NCBI GenBank assembly: GCA_023715865.1 | Contig: JAMBOW010000006.1 | Span: 179,614 to 243,613, forward strand | Length of the DNA stretch: 64,000 bases | Source: Neobacillus mesonae | GTDB lineage: Bacteria > Bacillota > Bacilli > Paenibacillales > Paenibacillaceae | Direction: 5' to 3' | Shown: positions 34,968-44,216 of the stretch, one piece after another | How the letters are laid out: each line of letters begins with the position of its first letter | Position numbering within the stretch: the stretch's first letter is position 1 | Notes under the pieces: generated by a model | Seen by the model: only the letters and a program-made list of their open reading frames with translations | Databases searched by the model: none | What the model was told of the DNA's origin: nothing | Made by a program: the position numbers and the translations under genes

Positions 34968-35263
34968 CTTTCAATATATAAACTTCTACATATAATGATC
35001 ATCTTTATATTCTGCTTAATCCTGAGGTACGCTCTGGCTAAACTATCTAAGCTTATATGAATATCATATGGTTTAAGATAATTAATAGAACTCTGAAAAT
35101 GGATAAAAAGGCATTTTTCCTAAACTAACAGGCTTAATTGGACAAGTGAATGCTCAAATCCTACTAAAACATTAAAAAAGGTAGAGCAAAAATTGTACTT
35201 TGCCTACTGCTTTCATGTACAATAAAAGGAAAAAACACTGCCTATTAGGAGGTACAAACGTAC
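34968..35263. other. Intergenic region between spoVAE and the MoxR gene
   Basis: AT-rich and without a supported gene. Near its right end TTGTAC (35193-35198) and TACAAT (35218-35223) could form a weak promoter for the MoxR operon, but the 19-base spacer is long. Nothing else is recognised. Confidence 0.4.
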
Positions 35264-36220
35264 ATGCCCGTAAGTAAGGAATCGATACAGATCATATCCG
35301 AAGTAAAATCGAATCTCGAATCTACTATATTAGGCAAATCTTTTGAAATTCAATTATTGCTCACGGCACTGCTTGCCGGAGGGCATGTTCTTATAGAAGA
35401 CGTTCCTGGAACGGGCAAAACCCAGCTGATTAAGGCACTTGCCCGCTCTATGCAGGGAGAGTACCGCAGAATTCAATGTAACCCAGACATTCTGCCAAGT
35501 GATATTACCGGCGTATCTGTGTTTCATCCAAGGGATGAGCGTTTTTATTTCAGACCAGGGCCGGTAATGACCAATATTTTGCTTGCAGATGAAATTAACC
35601 GGGCTACGACGAAGACACAGTCTGCTCTGCTTGAAGTTATGGAGGAGCGAAGCGTTACTGTGGACGGAGATACCTATGATCTTCCAAAGCCGTTCATGAT
35701 GTGCGCCACTCAGAATCCCATTGATTTTGAAGGAACCTATATGCTCCCAGAGGCTCAATTAGACCGTTTCATGCTTAAGATTAGTCTCGGTTATCCGGAT
35801 GCTGTAACTGAGAAGTTTTTGCTTAGACAGCATCAGCAAGGCCAGCCGGCAGATAAACTGCTGCCGGTTACCCACATGGAGCAGATTGCAGAGATCCAGC
35901 GTGAAATTCGCGGTGTTTATATGGATGATGCCGTAACGGATTATCTGCTGAGCATTGTTCGCAGCACCAGAGAACACCCCTCTGTTCTTCTAGGGGCAAG
36001 TCCTCGGGCATCTATCGCATTTATGAACGCGGTTAAAGCCTTTGCCTTCCTCAATGGCAGAGAGTATGTTATTCCGGATGATGTTAAGCTTCTCGCGCCG
36101 TATGTGATCTCGCACCGGATCGTGCTGAGGCCTGAAGCAAGACTGGACAGTATGAGCCAGGAAGCTATTCTTGCGCAAATTATCGAGCAGAAGCACGTTC
36201 CAGTATCGTTGGAGCGCTGA
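35264..36220 (+). CDS. MoxR-family AAA+ ATPase
   Basis: A 318-residue AAA+ ATPase. Walker A (DVPGTGKTQL), Walker B (LLADEINRA), sensor 1 (MCATQNPIDFEGTYMLPEAQ) and the C-terminal lid domain (LLGASPRASIAFMNAVKAFA) are clear. The ATG lies behind TAGGAGG. MoxR proteins act as chaperone-like remodelling ATPases and are commonly paired with DUF58 (VWA-like) and transglutaminase proteins, exactly as here; the next two genes follow within 5 bases or overlap. Role in cell-envelope or protein maturation is inferred from the family. Confidence 0.93.
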   Translation: MPVSKESIQIISEVKSNLESTILGKSFEIQLLLTALLAGGHVLIEDVPGTGKTQLIKALARSMQGEYRRIQCNPDILPSDITGVSVFHPRDERFYFRPGPVMTNILLADEINRATTKTQSALLEVMEERSVTVDGDTYDLPKPFMMCATQNPIDFEGTYMLPEAQLDRFMLKISLGYPDAVTEKFLLRQHQQGQPADKLLPVTHMEQIAEIQREIRGVYMDDAVTDYLLSIVRSTREHPSVLLGASPRASIAFMNAVKAFAFLNGREYVIPDDVKLLAPYVISHRIVLRPEARLDSMSQEAILAQIIEQKHVPVSLER

Positions 36221-36225
36221 TTATT

Positions 36226-37473
36226 ATGCTGAAGTCGGTTCGTATTCGCTCCGGTCGATTTACAAGATCTAGGTTCTGGATGGTGCTGTTTGTCTGGATC
36301 ATATGTTTATTTTATGTACTGTTTCAAGGTGGGAAAACGTCGATCATGCTGCTGGGCATGGTGAGTTTACTTAGTATTTATCTAATCGTTGGTAAATTCA
36401 GCGGAACTGGCAGAGCAACGGGGACTCGTCAATTAACCACAAGTGGAGAGCATACTGAGCTGCTGCATGCAGGAGATCAGGTTCATGTTCGACTCGGAAT
36501 TCATATTCCAGGACTGCTGCCTTTACCTTATGTTGTTGTGAGAGAATTGTTGAAGCGTCATAACGGTGAATCGTGGTCCTTCGAGGAAAGTCTTATTCCG
36601 AACTTGCGTGGAAACGGAACCCTGATGTTTCAAACGCCTCCGCTGGAGCGAGGGAAATATAATTTTATGGAGACCGAATGTGTTAGTGAAGATATATTTG
36701 GGCTCATTGAGCATAAAGGCAGGTTCACTGCATACGGAAGTTTCAGAGTATTGCCAAGAACGGTATTCATTCCTTACTGGCAGCTTTATGATCAAAACTC
36801 GCGTCTTTCTGGGCCCCATGCGGCTTTGCTAAGATCCCGGAGGGAAACAACCCAGATTAACGGAGTTCGAGACTATGTTTATGGCGATCGGATGTCCCGA
36901 ATCCATTGGAATGCTACAGCCAAGACGGGACAATGGAAGTCGAAGGAATTTGAACATGAGTCTATGCCGAAGACCATTCTCGTATTAGATGCCAGTGAAG
37001 AGGGATATAAGACCTCCGAACAGTTTGAACTTGCTGTATCTACTGCAGCATCACTTATCGAATATGGTAATCGTGAGCGTTTAAGTATCGGGCTTTGCAC
37101 AATCAGTGAGGAGACCAAGCTTTTTTTACCAACGGACAGTCCGGGAGAGCGTCAGAAAATGATTCATCATCTCGTCGATCTGGATTACAGAGGTAAGAGT
37201 GATCTCCTCACAAGTATTCAGGAATCCATGCGTTCTTTTCCGCAGGGTGCATTTTTTGTTCTTATTTCGCCTTCGGATAATGGGAACGTTCTAGAGACGC
37301 TTCGTTTCGCAGGAACACGGGGAATGAGCGCTTCTCATATCAGGATTGAACATCAAATGAATCCACAACAGAAGAGCGAATGGATGTCGCTGCTAAGAGC
37401 ACGAGGGATTAAGGGGTATTCGGTTTCTGATTTGCAAGAGCTGCCCACAGCGATGGGAGGCGGGAATGCATGA
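36226..37473 (+). CDS. DUF58-domain membrane protein
   Basis: A 415-residue protein with two N-terminal membrane segments (~16-52) and a C-terminal VWA-like DUF58 region. The signature RDYVYGDRMSRIHWNATAK is present, followed by TILVLDASEEGY, the MIDAS-like strand. It starts 5 bases after the MoxR stop with GGAG 11 bases upstream, and its stop overlaps the next start (ATGA). Likely the substrate or partner of the MoxR ATPase. Confidence 0.9.
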   Translation: MLKSVRIRSGRFTRSRFWMVLFVWIICLFYVLFQGGKTSIMLLGMVSLLSIYLIVGKFSGTGRATGTRQLTTSGEHTELLHAGDQVHVRLGIHIPGLLPLPYVVVRELLKRHNGESWSFEESLIPNLRGNGTLMFQTPPLERGKYNFMETECVSEDIFGLIEHKGRFTAYGSFRVLPRTVFIPYWQLYDQNSRLSGPHAALLRSRRETTQINGVRDYVYGDRMSRIHWNATAKTGQWKSKEFEHESMPKTILVLDASEEGYKTSEQFELAVSTAASLIEYGNRERLSIGLCTISEETKLFLPTDSPGERQKMIHHLVDLDYRGKSDLLTSIQESMRSFPQGAFFVLISPSDNGNVLETLRFAGTRGMSASHIRIEHQMNPQQKSEWMSLLRARGIKGYSVSDLQELPTAMGGGNA

Positions 37474-39677
37474 GAGCATGGGCTCAAAAAATAACAGGTT
37501 CTTGGTATAATACATTTTCTCTATTATGGATAGTTATTATCGGTATGCAGTGGGTATCTTACACTGAGCCGATCTGGTTTAAAGAGACGACGGCCCTGGT
37601 AGCATTTACACTCATCGGGATTAGTCTTGTGGAAATTATTTTCCCATTTAAGCCGGTATTCAAATTGTTTATAAAAGCGGCTGTTCTTCTATTTATTTTG
37701 TACTATATATTATCTTCCTACTCTATTTTTATACCTGACACTCAATCCGACACTATTTCTGATTTTATTCTCAGCATGAATCCTTATATCTGGTTTGCAC
37801 TCAGCACGTGGGTTATGATGGAATGCATTATTCGGCTTGTGGTAGATGCAAAAAGAGTGCTGCTGTTTATTGCTATGAACATTATAGCGTTCGGCATTCT
37901 TGATTCCTTTACGACGGCTGTCCTTTGGGAAGAGGTGGCATGGACCGTTTTTGCCGGCATGGGCTGGCTCGTCTGCCTTCATTTACGCAAATTTCAGCTT
38001 AAATTCCCTCAAGGCTGGAAAAGGCTGCGGCGCAACCCATTAAAAGTCATTGCGAATGTGATCGTCATCTTCGCGTTAATTATTGTAGCTGGCGTGAATA
38101 TGCCTGAGGTTCCACCCGTCTTAACAGATCCTTATACAGCATGGGTTAATTATAGAGGAGAAGTTCTTCCAGTGAATACCACTGCAGGCGGCCAAGGCGG
38201 GTTGGATTCTAATTCAGAATCCGGATACAGCAGGCAGGATAATCAGCTGGGCGGAGGCTTTAACTATGATTATTCCCCAGTAATGACCATTACGACAACA
38301 GAACGCAGCTATTGGCGGGGGGAGACACGTAATGAGTATTCTGGTACGGGCTGGGAAGAGCCATCGTCTGCACGCAGATTTTTTGACGAGGTTACGGATA
38401 ATGAATTAGTAAACGGCGGAAGCGGAACGATCCAAACTAGAGAGGTATCCCAGACTGTAAGAATGCTGAATGAGGATGTGTATCCTGTTCTTTTTGGCGC
38501 ATATGCAATCAGTCATGTTCAGTCGGTTGACGGTGAAGATAACTTTAGTCAGCTTGATTGGAAGAGCGGGCAAGCAGAGCTTCACTGGGATACCAACCCT
38601 AGAGAAATCGGTTATCCGTCCACCTATTCTATAGTCTCACAAGTTCCACTTGTTCCTGTTGATACATTGATAAACGAGAGCTATGAAGATTTGTACAATG
38701 GTTCAGTGGATGACAGCTATCTGCAGGTACCGAACAATTTTCCTGATCGAGTTGTTAACCTTGCTGAGGAGATTACGGCAGAAGTCGAAAATCCGTATGA
38801 AAAAGTCTATTTACTGCAACAATATCTAACAACTAATTACTCTTACACGAATAACCCGAATTTATCTCTTAAACAAAGCCGTGATTTTGTCGACAGCTTT
38901 CTGTTTGAAATTCAAGAAGGTTATTGTGACTACTTCTCGACAGCCCTTGTAATGATGGCTCGTTCTTTGGACATTCCAGCAAGATGGGTAAAAGGCTATG
39001 CTCCGGGTCAGGCGGCCTTTGGCGAGGATATGATGTTATCTCAATCCAACGGCGAGACACCGACCATGTCTTATACTGTAACAAACGCAGATGCACATTC
39101 GTGGGCAGAAGTGTACTTCGGAGAAGAATATGGATGGATACCGGTCGAAGCGACTCCAGGCTTCAATATGCCGCTGCTTACCGAGCAGGCTGAGCCGGAA
39201 TTGGCTGAAACTCCAGAAGTTGAAGAGGAAGAGGCTGAGGAGCTGCCAGAACCAGTGCAAAATACAGAAAACAATAGTTTCACAATCAGCCCTGTTATCG
39301 TATGGACTGCTGGATTAGTGCTGGCTGCTTGGGCTTGTTATGCTTTGTGGCGCAATCGATTTACGCTGCATTTCTATTTCTTGAGACTTAGAGTAGGAAA
39401 ACCGCTGACTCCGGATCAGAAAGTGGTTATTGAGACGGAACGCTGGATCCGTTCAGTAAAACGCAAGGGATTCCAAAGGAAAAAGCATGAGACGTTAAGA
39501 GAATCCGTGAGGAGATGGGAAACAGAAGCCCCTCAAGTTGCAATTGAGCTAGGCTCATTATTGGAGCAATTCGAGATGGCGAGGTATAGTCCAAGTCATG
39601 TTGAAGAGAATGAGTGGCAGAATGTCCAGCGGATCGCAGGGCAAATGAAAAAAAGACTGAAAACGGCACGGGCGTAA
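37470..39677 (+). CDS. Membrane-bound transglutaminase-like protein (TgpA type)
   Basis: A 735-residue protein. The N-terminal ~210 residues hold six or so membrane segments. The external part contains a transglutaminase-like Cys-His-Asp core: EGYCDYFSTALVMMAR (Cys), DAHSWAEVYFG (His) and WIPVEATPGF (last conserved region). An acidic linker (EVEEEEAEELPEP) precedes a final membrane segment (~608-627) and a cytoplasmic tail of ~105 residues with a DUF4129-like end. It overlaps the DUF58 gene by 4 bases. The three genes form one operon ending at a terminator. Confidence 0.92.
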   Translation: MRAWAQKITGSWYNTFSLLWIVIIGMQWVSYTEPIWFKETTALVAFTLIGISLVEIIFPFKPVFKLFIKAAVLLFILYYILSSYSIFIPDTQSDTISDFILSMNPYIWFALSTWVMMECIIRLVVDAKRVLLFIAMNIIAFGILDSFTTAVLWEEVAWTVFAGMGWLVCLHLRKFQLKFPQGWKRLRRNPLKVIANVIVIFALIIVAGVNMPEVPPVLTDPYTAWVNYRGEVLPVNTTAGGQGGLDSNSESGYSRQDNQLGGGFNYDYSPVMTITTTERSYWRGETRNEYSGTGWEEPSSARRFFDEVTDNELVNGGSGTIQTREVSQTVRMLNEDVYPVLFGAYAISHVQSVDGEDNFSQLDWKSGQAELHWDTNPREIGYPSTYSIVSQVPLVPVDTLINESYEDLYNGSVDDSYLQVPNNFPDRVVNLAEEITAEVENPYEKVYLLQQYLTTNYSYTNNPNLSLKQSRDFVDSFLFEIQEGYCDYFSTALVMMARSLDIPARWVKGYAPGQAAFGEDMMLSQSNGETPTMSYTVTNADAHSWAEVYFGEEYGWIPVEATPGFNMPLLTEQAEPELAETPEVEEEEAEELPEPVQNTENNSFTISPVIVWTAGLVLAAWACYALWRNRFTLHFYFLRLRVGKPLTPDQKVVIETERWIRSVKRKGFQRKKHETLRESVRRWETEAPQVAIELGSLLEQFEMARYSPSHVEENEWQNVQRIAGQMKKRLKTARA

Positions 39678-39700
39678 GCACTCGTGCCCGTTTGCCTTTT
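39661..39700 (+). terminator. Terminator of the MoxR-DUF58-transglutaminase operon
   Basis: AAACGGCACG (39661-39670, the last codons of the gene) pairs with CGTGCC-C-GTTT (39683-39693), with one bulged C, followed by GCCTTTTT. Confidence 0.7.
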
Positions 39701-39727
39701 TACTAACCGTAAAGATTATGTTATAGT
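39699..39727 (+). promoter_or_regulatory. Candidate promoter of the yqe cluster
   Basis: TTTACT (39699-39704), a 17-base spacer, and TGT-TATAGT (extended -10, 39719-39727) lie 26 bases upstream of yqeG. The good spacing and TG extension support a sigma-A promoter. Confidence 0.5.
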
Positions 39728-39753
39728 TTGTCGTATGAAAAAACGAGGTGAAC

Positions 39754-40284
39754 ATGTTGTTTGAAATGCTGATGCCCAAACTTCGGGTTGACACCGTATT
39801 TGATATCGATTTAGGTGCACTTTATGAGCAGGGCTATAGAGGGATTATTACAGATTTGGATAACACGCTTGTTGGTGCAAAAGCACCGGAAGCAACACCA
39901 GAGCTCATTGCATGGTTTGAGAAAGTAAGGGATGCCGGCTTTAAGCTGGTCATCGTATCAAATAACAAGCTGACCCGTGTGTCCACATTTGCTACACCCC
40001 ATAAGATCGAATACGTTCATGAGGCGAGAAAGCCTTCCAATACACCTTTTCGTAAAGCAATGAAGATGATGAATTTATCTGAAGAGCAAACGGTCGTTGT
40101 AGGCGATCAGATGCTGACGGATGTATTTGGTGGAAATCGACTGGGGTTGTACACAGTTCTCGTACTGCCGATTGCCATAGCAGACGAAGGCTGGATGACG
40201 AGGTTTAACAGACGAGTGGAACGGATTGCGCTTTCCCGACTGAGAAGGAAAGGTTTATGGCTTGAGGAGGAAAATAAAAAATGA
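39754..40284 (+). CDS. yqeG: YqeG-family HAD-IIIA phosphatase
   Basis: A 176-residue HAD-superfamily protein. Motif I is DLDNTLVG, motif II IVSNN, motif III the Lys in ARKPSN, and motif IV GDQMLTDVFGGNRLGL. It is the first gene of the yqe cluster, overlaps yqeH by 4 bases (ATGA) and so is translationally coupled to a ribosome-assembly GTPase. ATG 39754 is used, with GAGG 5 bases upstream; GTG 39748 overlaps the ribosome site. The physiological substrate is unknown. Confidence 0.93.
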   Translation: MLFEMLMPKLRVDTVFDIDLGALYEQGYRGIITDLDNTLVGAKAPEATPELIAWFEKVRDAGFKLVIVSNNKLTRVSTFATPHKIEYVHEARKPSNTPFRKAMKMMNLSEEQTVVVGDQMLTDVFGGNRLGLYTVLVLPIAIADEGWMTRFNRRVERIALSRLRRKGLWLEEENKK

Positions 40285-41402
40285 ATCATACGCATGACGG
40301 CAAAGGGAGATGCAGTGGATGCGGTATTACACTGCAAACGGAACAGCCCGAACTGCCGGGATATACACCGATTAAAGCGCTGGATCGTGATCCTGTAATC
40401 TGCCAGCGTTGTTTTCGTATAAAAAATTATAGCGAGGCTTCTTCTGTTACGGTGGATCAGGATGAATTTCTGGCCCTGCTGAGTAAAATCGGCGACAAAG
40501 ACGCGCTCGTTATTCATATTGTCGATTTGTTTGATTTTGAAGGCAGCATGATTTCTGCTCTTCAGAGATTTGTAGGCAATAATCCTGTTCTACTTGCAGT
40601 GAACAAAACAGATCTTCTGCCTAAAGTGACGAACTGGAACAAAGTTCGTAATTGGGTACAGCAGCAGGCCAAGGCACAAGGACTGCGGACCGTTGACGTT
40701 GTTTTGTGCAGTGCCAAGCAGAATCAGGGCTTTGACCGTCTGCTGGAAGCGGTTAATGAGTATAGAGACGATCGAGATGTGTATGTGGTCGGCGCAACGA
40801 ATGTTGGAAAATCTACGCTGATTAACCGATTAATTCGCGATTACAGTGATCTTGAGCAAGAGCTTACGACGTCAAGATACCCTGGAACAACGCTGGATAT
40901 GGTGCATATTCCGCTGGATGACGGTGCATCCATTATCGATACGCCAGGAATTGTGTATCCTTGGCGTTACAGCGAGCTTGTATCCCGTAAGGATCTGCAG
41001 GCTATTATGCCGGACAAGCCGCTCAAGCCTAGTGGTTATCAGCTGAACAGCGGCCAGACCCTGTTTATTGGAGGATTGGCACGCTTTGATTTTATTGAAG
41101 GAGACCATCAGTCCTTTACTTGCTATATCAACAATACGCTGAAAATTCACCGTACCAAACTTGAAAGAGCGGATGAGCTTTATGAAAACCATGCAGGAGA
41201 GCTGCTCTCGCCTCCGACGCGTGAAGACATGAAGGATTTGCCTGAATGGACGCGCCATGAGTTCCGCATTCCAAAAGGCAGCAACAGTGATGTTTTCATA
41301 TCCGGACTTGGATGGATTAAAGTGAATGGGCAAACGGGTGCCAAGGTAGCCGTTCATGCTCCTCGCGGCGTTCGTGTCATGGTTCGACCTTCGCTTATCT
41401 GA
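40281..41402 (+). CDS. yqeH: Ribosome biogenesis GTPase YqeH
   Basis: A 373-residue circularly permuted GTPase needed for 30S subunit assembly in Bacillus. An N-terminal zinc finger (CSGCG ... CQRCF) precedes the G motifs in the permuted order G4 (NKTDLLP), G5 (CSAK), G1 (GATNVGKST), G2 (PGTT) and G3 (DTPG). The C-terminal domain continues with VFISGLGWIKV. The ATG overlaps the yqeG stop. Confidence 0.97.
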   Translation: MNHTHDGKGRCSGCGITLQTEQPELPGYTPIKALDRDPVICQRCFRIKNYSEASSVTVDQDEFLALLSKIGDKDALVIHIVDLFDFEGSMISALQRFVGNNPVLLAVNKTDLLPKVTNWNKVRNWVQQQAKAQGLRTVDVVLCSAKQNQGFDRLLEAVNEYRDDRDVYVVGATNVGKSTLINRLIRDYSDLEQELTTSRYPGTTLDMVHIPLDDGASIIDTPGIVYPWRYSELVSRKDLQAIMPDKPLKPSGYQLNSGQTLFIGGLARFDFIEGDHQSFTCYINNTLKIHRTKLERADELYENHAGELLSPPTREDMKDLPEWTRHEFRIPKGSNSDVFISGLGWIKVNGQTGAKVAVHAPRGVRVMVRPSLI

Positions 41403-41453
41403 TAGAGCTTTAAGACAATACAGACCTTAAGTTCATGGGAGGAAGGGATGTAA

Positions 41454-42323
41454 ATGAAGCTTACGAAAGAGCCTGCCCGCGTAAACAGCGGGTTCACTCT
41501 TCTCGGTGTAATCGGGGATCCAATCGCCCACAGCAAATCTCCCGCGATGCATACTGCAGCGCTTCAAGATGCTGGACTGCATGGAGCGTATGTACCTCTC
41601 CATGTGAAACCGGATGTTCTAGAAGCAGCTGTTATGGGAATGAAGGCGATGAATTTCCGCGGCTTCAATGTGACGATTCCACATAAGGTGGATATTCTAT
41701 CTTATATGGATGAGCTGGATGAGAGCGCACGTTTAATCGGTGCTGTCAACACCGTAGTCATTGAGCAAGGCAGGCTCATCGGCTATAATACGGACGGCAT
41801 CGGTTATGTCCGTTCATTAAAGGAAGAGGCTGTTTCTACTATAGAGGGCAAAAAGGTTGTTGTCATTGGAGCTGGAGGTGCGGCTCGGGGCATCATCTAT
41901 GCCCTTCTCTTGGAGAAGCCTCAAGCGTTGTCCATTATTAACCGAACAGCAGAAAAAGCCGAGGAACTGGCGAAAGATTTTGAAGCCAAGGGGAAGGTTA
42001 AAGGGTATAGTATGGATGAGGCAGAAGCGGTACTGGCGCAAGCCGATATCATTATTAATACGACTTCAGTCGGCATGCATCCCTATATGGATCAAACTCC
42101 AGTAAACCTCGAATATATCCCTGAAGGAATCGTGGTTAGTGATTTGATCTATAATCCACTCGAAACCAAACTGCTGTCAGAGAGCAAAGCCAAAAGTTGT
42201 ACCGTTCACGGCGGTCTCGGTATGTTTGTGTATCAAGGTGCCATCGCGTTCGAGCATTGGTTTGGGATCGATGCACCCGTAGAGGCGATGCGGAAGGCAG
42301 TTCTCGAAAGCTTTTCTGGCTGA
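41454..42323 (+). CDS. aroE: Shikimate dehydrogenase
   Basis: A 289-residue enzyme that reduces 3-dehydroshikimate to shikimate with NADPH in aromatic amino acid synthesis. Shikimate-binding SKSPAMH, catalytic Lys in NVTIPHK and Asp in NTDGIG, the nucleotide-binding GAGGAARGI and NTTSVGM are all present. The ATG has AGGAAGG 7 bases upstream. It sits in its usual place between yqeH and yhbY. Confidence 0.97.
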   Translation: MKLTKEPARVNSGFTLLGVIGDPIAHSKSPAMHTAALQDAGLHGAYVPLHVKPDVLEAAVMGMKAMNFRGFNVTIPHKVDILSYMDELDESARLIGAVNTVVIEQGRLIGYNTDGIGYVRSLKEEAVSTIEGKKVVVIGAGGAARGIIYALLLEKPQALSIINRTAEKAEELAKDFEAKGKVKGYSMDEAEAVLAQADIIINTTSVGMHPYMDQTPVNLEYIPEGIVVSDLIYNPLETKLLSESKAKSCTVHGGLGMFVYQGAIAFEHWFGIDAPVEAMRKAVLESFSG

Positions 42324-42358
42324 TATTTGAATAAAGAATGTTTAAGGAGCTATATACC

Positions 42359-42649
42359 ATGTTAACTGGAAAACAAAAAAGATTTCTTCGCTCACAGGCC
42401 CACCATTTGGATCCTGTTTTTCAAATCGGAAAAGGCGGTACAAATGACCATTTGTTCCGCCATATTGAAGAAGCGATTGAAAAACGCGAGCTTATGAAAA
42501 TATCTATTCTTAACAACAATCTGGATGACAAGCATGAAATTGCTGCAGAGCTAGCGGAAAATACAGGCAGTGAAATTGTGCAAATCATCGGAAGCACAAT
42601 TACTCTTTATAAAGAGTCACGTGATAATAAACAAATTGTACTTCCGTAA
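42359..42649 (+). CDS. yhbY: Ribosome assembly RNA-binding protein YhbY (YqeI)
   Basis: A 96-residue CRM-domain protein that binds pre-50S particles. It begins LTGKQKRFLRSQAHHLDPVF and carries the RNA-binding loop IGKGGTN. ATG 42359 is chosen because TAAGGAG lies 10 bases upstream and it gives the family N-terminus; the longer frame from 42338 is rejected. Confidence 0.95.
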   Translation: MLTGKQKRFLRSQAHHLDPVFQIGKGGTNDHLFRHIEEAIEKRELMKISILNNNLDDKHEIAAELAENTGSEIVQIIGSTITLYKESRDNKQIVLP

Positions 42650-42688
42650 CGGACAGATTTGTAAGAAACGCTAAAAGGAGCTTACCGC

Positions 42689-43282
42689 ATGAAAGTTGGA
42701 ATTATGGGCGGAACGTTCGATCCGATTCATATGGGTCATCTGATGGCAGCGGAGGCAGTCAGGGATGCGTACAAGCTGGATGAGATTTGGTTTATGCCCT
42801 CTCACATTCCTCCGCATAAGCATGCAGCAGGTGCGACCGGAGAGCAGCGGCTTGAGATGACGAATCTTGCTATTGAGGAATATGAGGATTACAGAACGCT
42901 TGATGTCGAAATTGCTCGCGGCGGCGTATCCTATACTATAGATACGTTGGAAATTATCCGAAAACAGCATCCTGATATAGATCTTTACTTTATTATCGGA
43001 GCCGATATGGTGAATTACCTGTCACGTTGGGAACGAATCGAGGATTTAACTAAGCTAGTTACATTTATTGGAGTCGGCCGCCCGGGGTTCGAGCTGCATC
43101 TGGATGATTTGCCTGACTTTTTGCAGGAGCATGTGCTTCATGCAGAGATGCCGCAGGTGGAAATTTCATCTACAGCGATCAGGCGCCGGCTCGCAAAAGA
43201 AAGGTCCGTCCGATTCATGGTACCGAAAGCGGTGCTTGATTATATTACAAGGAGCGGATTGTATGCAGCTGAGCCGAGATGA
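42689..43282 (+). CDS. nadD: Nicotinate-nucleotide adenylyltransferase
   Basis: A 197-residue enzyme that makes deamido-NAD from nicotinate mononucleotide and ATP. GGTFDPIHMGHLMAAE is the nucleotidyltransferase (T/H)xGH motif, and ISSTAIRRRL is the C-terminal ISSTxIR motif. AAAAGGAG precedes the ATG. Its end overlaps yqeK by 20 bases. Confidence 0.97.
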   Translation: MKVGIMGGTFDPIHMGHLMAAEAVRDAYKLDEIWFMPSHIPPHKHAAGATGEQRLEMTNLAIEEYEDYRTLDVEIARGGVSYTIDTLEIIRKQHPDIDLYFIIGADMVNYLSRWERIEDLTKLVTFIGVGRPGFELHLDDLPDFLQEHVLHAEMPQVEISSTAIRRRLAKERSVRFMVPKAVLDYITRSGLYAAEPR

Positions 43283-43865
43283 CCTGATCAAGGCTGTATC
43301 TGAGCAAATGCCGCCGCAGCGCTGGAAACATACGCTCGGAGTTATGGAAACAGCGGTTATACTCGCAGAACGCTTTGGCGCTGACCCGGTGAAAGCCGAT
43401 TTGGCTGCTATTTTGCATGATGTGGCAAAGTACTGGCCGGTAAAAGAAATGGAAAAGGTCATTCGAGAGAACGGCTTAAACCAAGATTTGCTGCTTCATG
43501 ATAAGCAGCTGTGGCATTCGGAAGTCGGTGCATTTGTTGCTGAGCGCGATTATGGAGTGGCAGACCCTGAGATCCTCAGTGCTATTAAATGGCATACCTC
43601 AGGGAAAGTGGGGATGAGTCTCCTGGATAAGGTCGTTTGTCTCGCCGATTATATTGAGCCTGGCCGTGATTTTCCAGGTGTGAATAATATTCGCGAACTG
43701 GCAGAGCATAGCTTAGAGGAAGCATTGTTAGCCGGTTTTGACGGCACGATTACACATCTGATTTCACTAAAAAAAGTAATTTATCCATTAACGCTTTATA
43801 CACGTAATGATCTCATTGAACAATTAAAAGTAACTCAAGATTTTACCAATCAAATTGGAGGTTGA
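43263..43865 (+). CDS. yqeK: HD-domain nucleotide hydrolase YqeK (symmetrical Ap4A hydrolase family)
   Basis: A 200-residue HD protein. Metal ligands are visible in KHTLGVMETA, LHDVAKYWP, HSEVGAF, KWHTSGK and LADYIEPGR. Recent work assigns the family diadenosine tetraphosphate hydrolysis. ATG 43263, inside the end of nadD, has AAGGAG 8 bases upstream; the much longer frame from 43068 is out of character and overlaps nadD in another frame. Confidence 0.95.
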   Translation: MQLSRDDLIKAVSEQMPPQRWKHTLGVMETAVILAERFGADPVKADLAAILHDVAKYWPVKEMEKVIRENGLNQDLLLHDKQLWHSEVGAFVAERDYGVADPEILSAIKWHTSGKVGMSLLDKVVCLADYIEPGRDFPGVNNIRELAEHSLEEALLAGFDGTITHLISLKKVIYPLTLYTRNDLIEQLKVTQDFTNQIGG

Positions 43866-43868
43866 TCC

Positions 43869-44216
43869 ATGACAGTATCATCTAATGAATTGCTTCAAAT
43901 GACAATCGATGCGGCAGACGATAAGAAAGCAATGAATATTGTTGCTTTGGATCTGCGGGGTATCTCTCTAGTTGCTGATTATTTTGTTATCTGCCACGGA
44001 AATTCCGATACGCAGGTTCAAGCCATAGCGACGGAAGTCCGTAAGCGTGCCCAAGAGAAAAACGTGAAAATTAACGGAATCGAAGGAATGGATTCCGCCC
44101 GTTGGGTTCTGATGGACCTCGGTGATGTCGTTGTACATGTATTCCATCGCGATGAGCGCGAGTATTATAATATTGAAAGACTTTGGTCTGATGCCAAAGT
44201 GGTGAACACAGTATGA
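43869..44216 (+). CDS. rsfS: Ribosomal silencing factor RsfS (YqeL)
   Basis: A 115-residue protein that binds uL14 and blocks subunit joining. Typical segments are DYFVICHGNSDTQVQAIA, INGIEGMDSARWVLMDLGD and VVHVFHRDEREYYNIERLW. GGAGG lies 8 bases before the ATG, and its stop overlaps the cvfB start. Confidence 0.97.
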   Translation: MTVSSNELLQMTIDAADDKKAMNIVALDLRGISLVADYFVICHGNSDTQVQAIATEVRKRAQEKNVKINGIEGMDSARWVLMDLGDVVVHVFHRDEREYYNIERLWSDAKVVNTV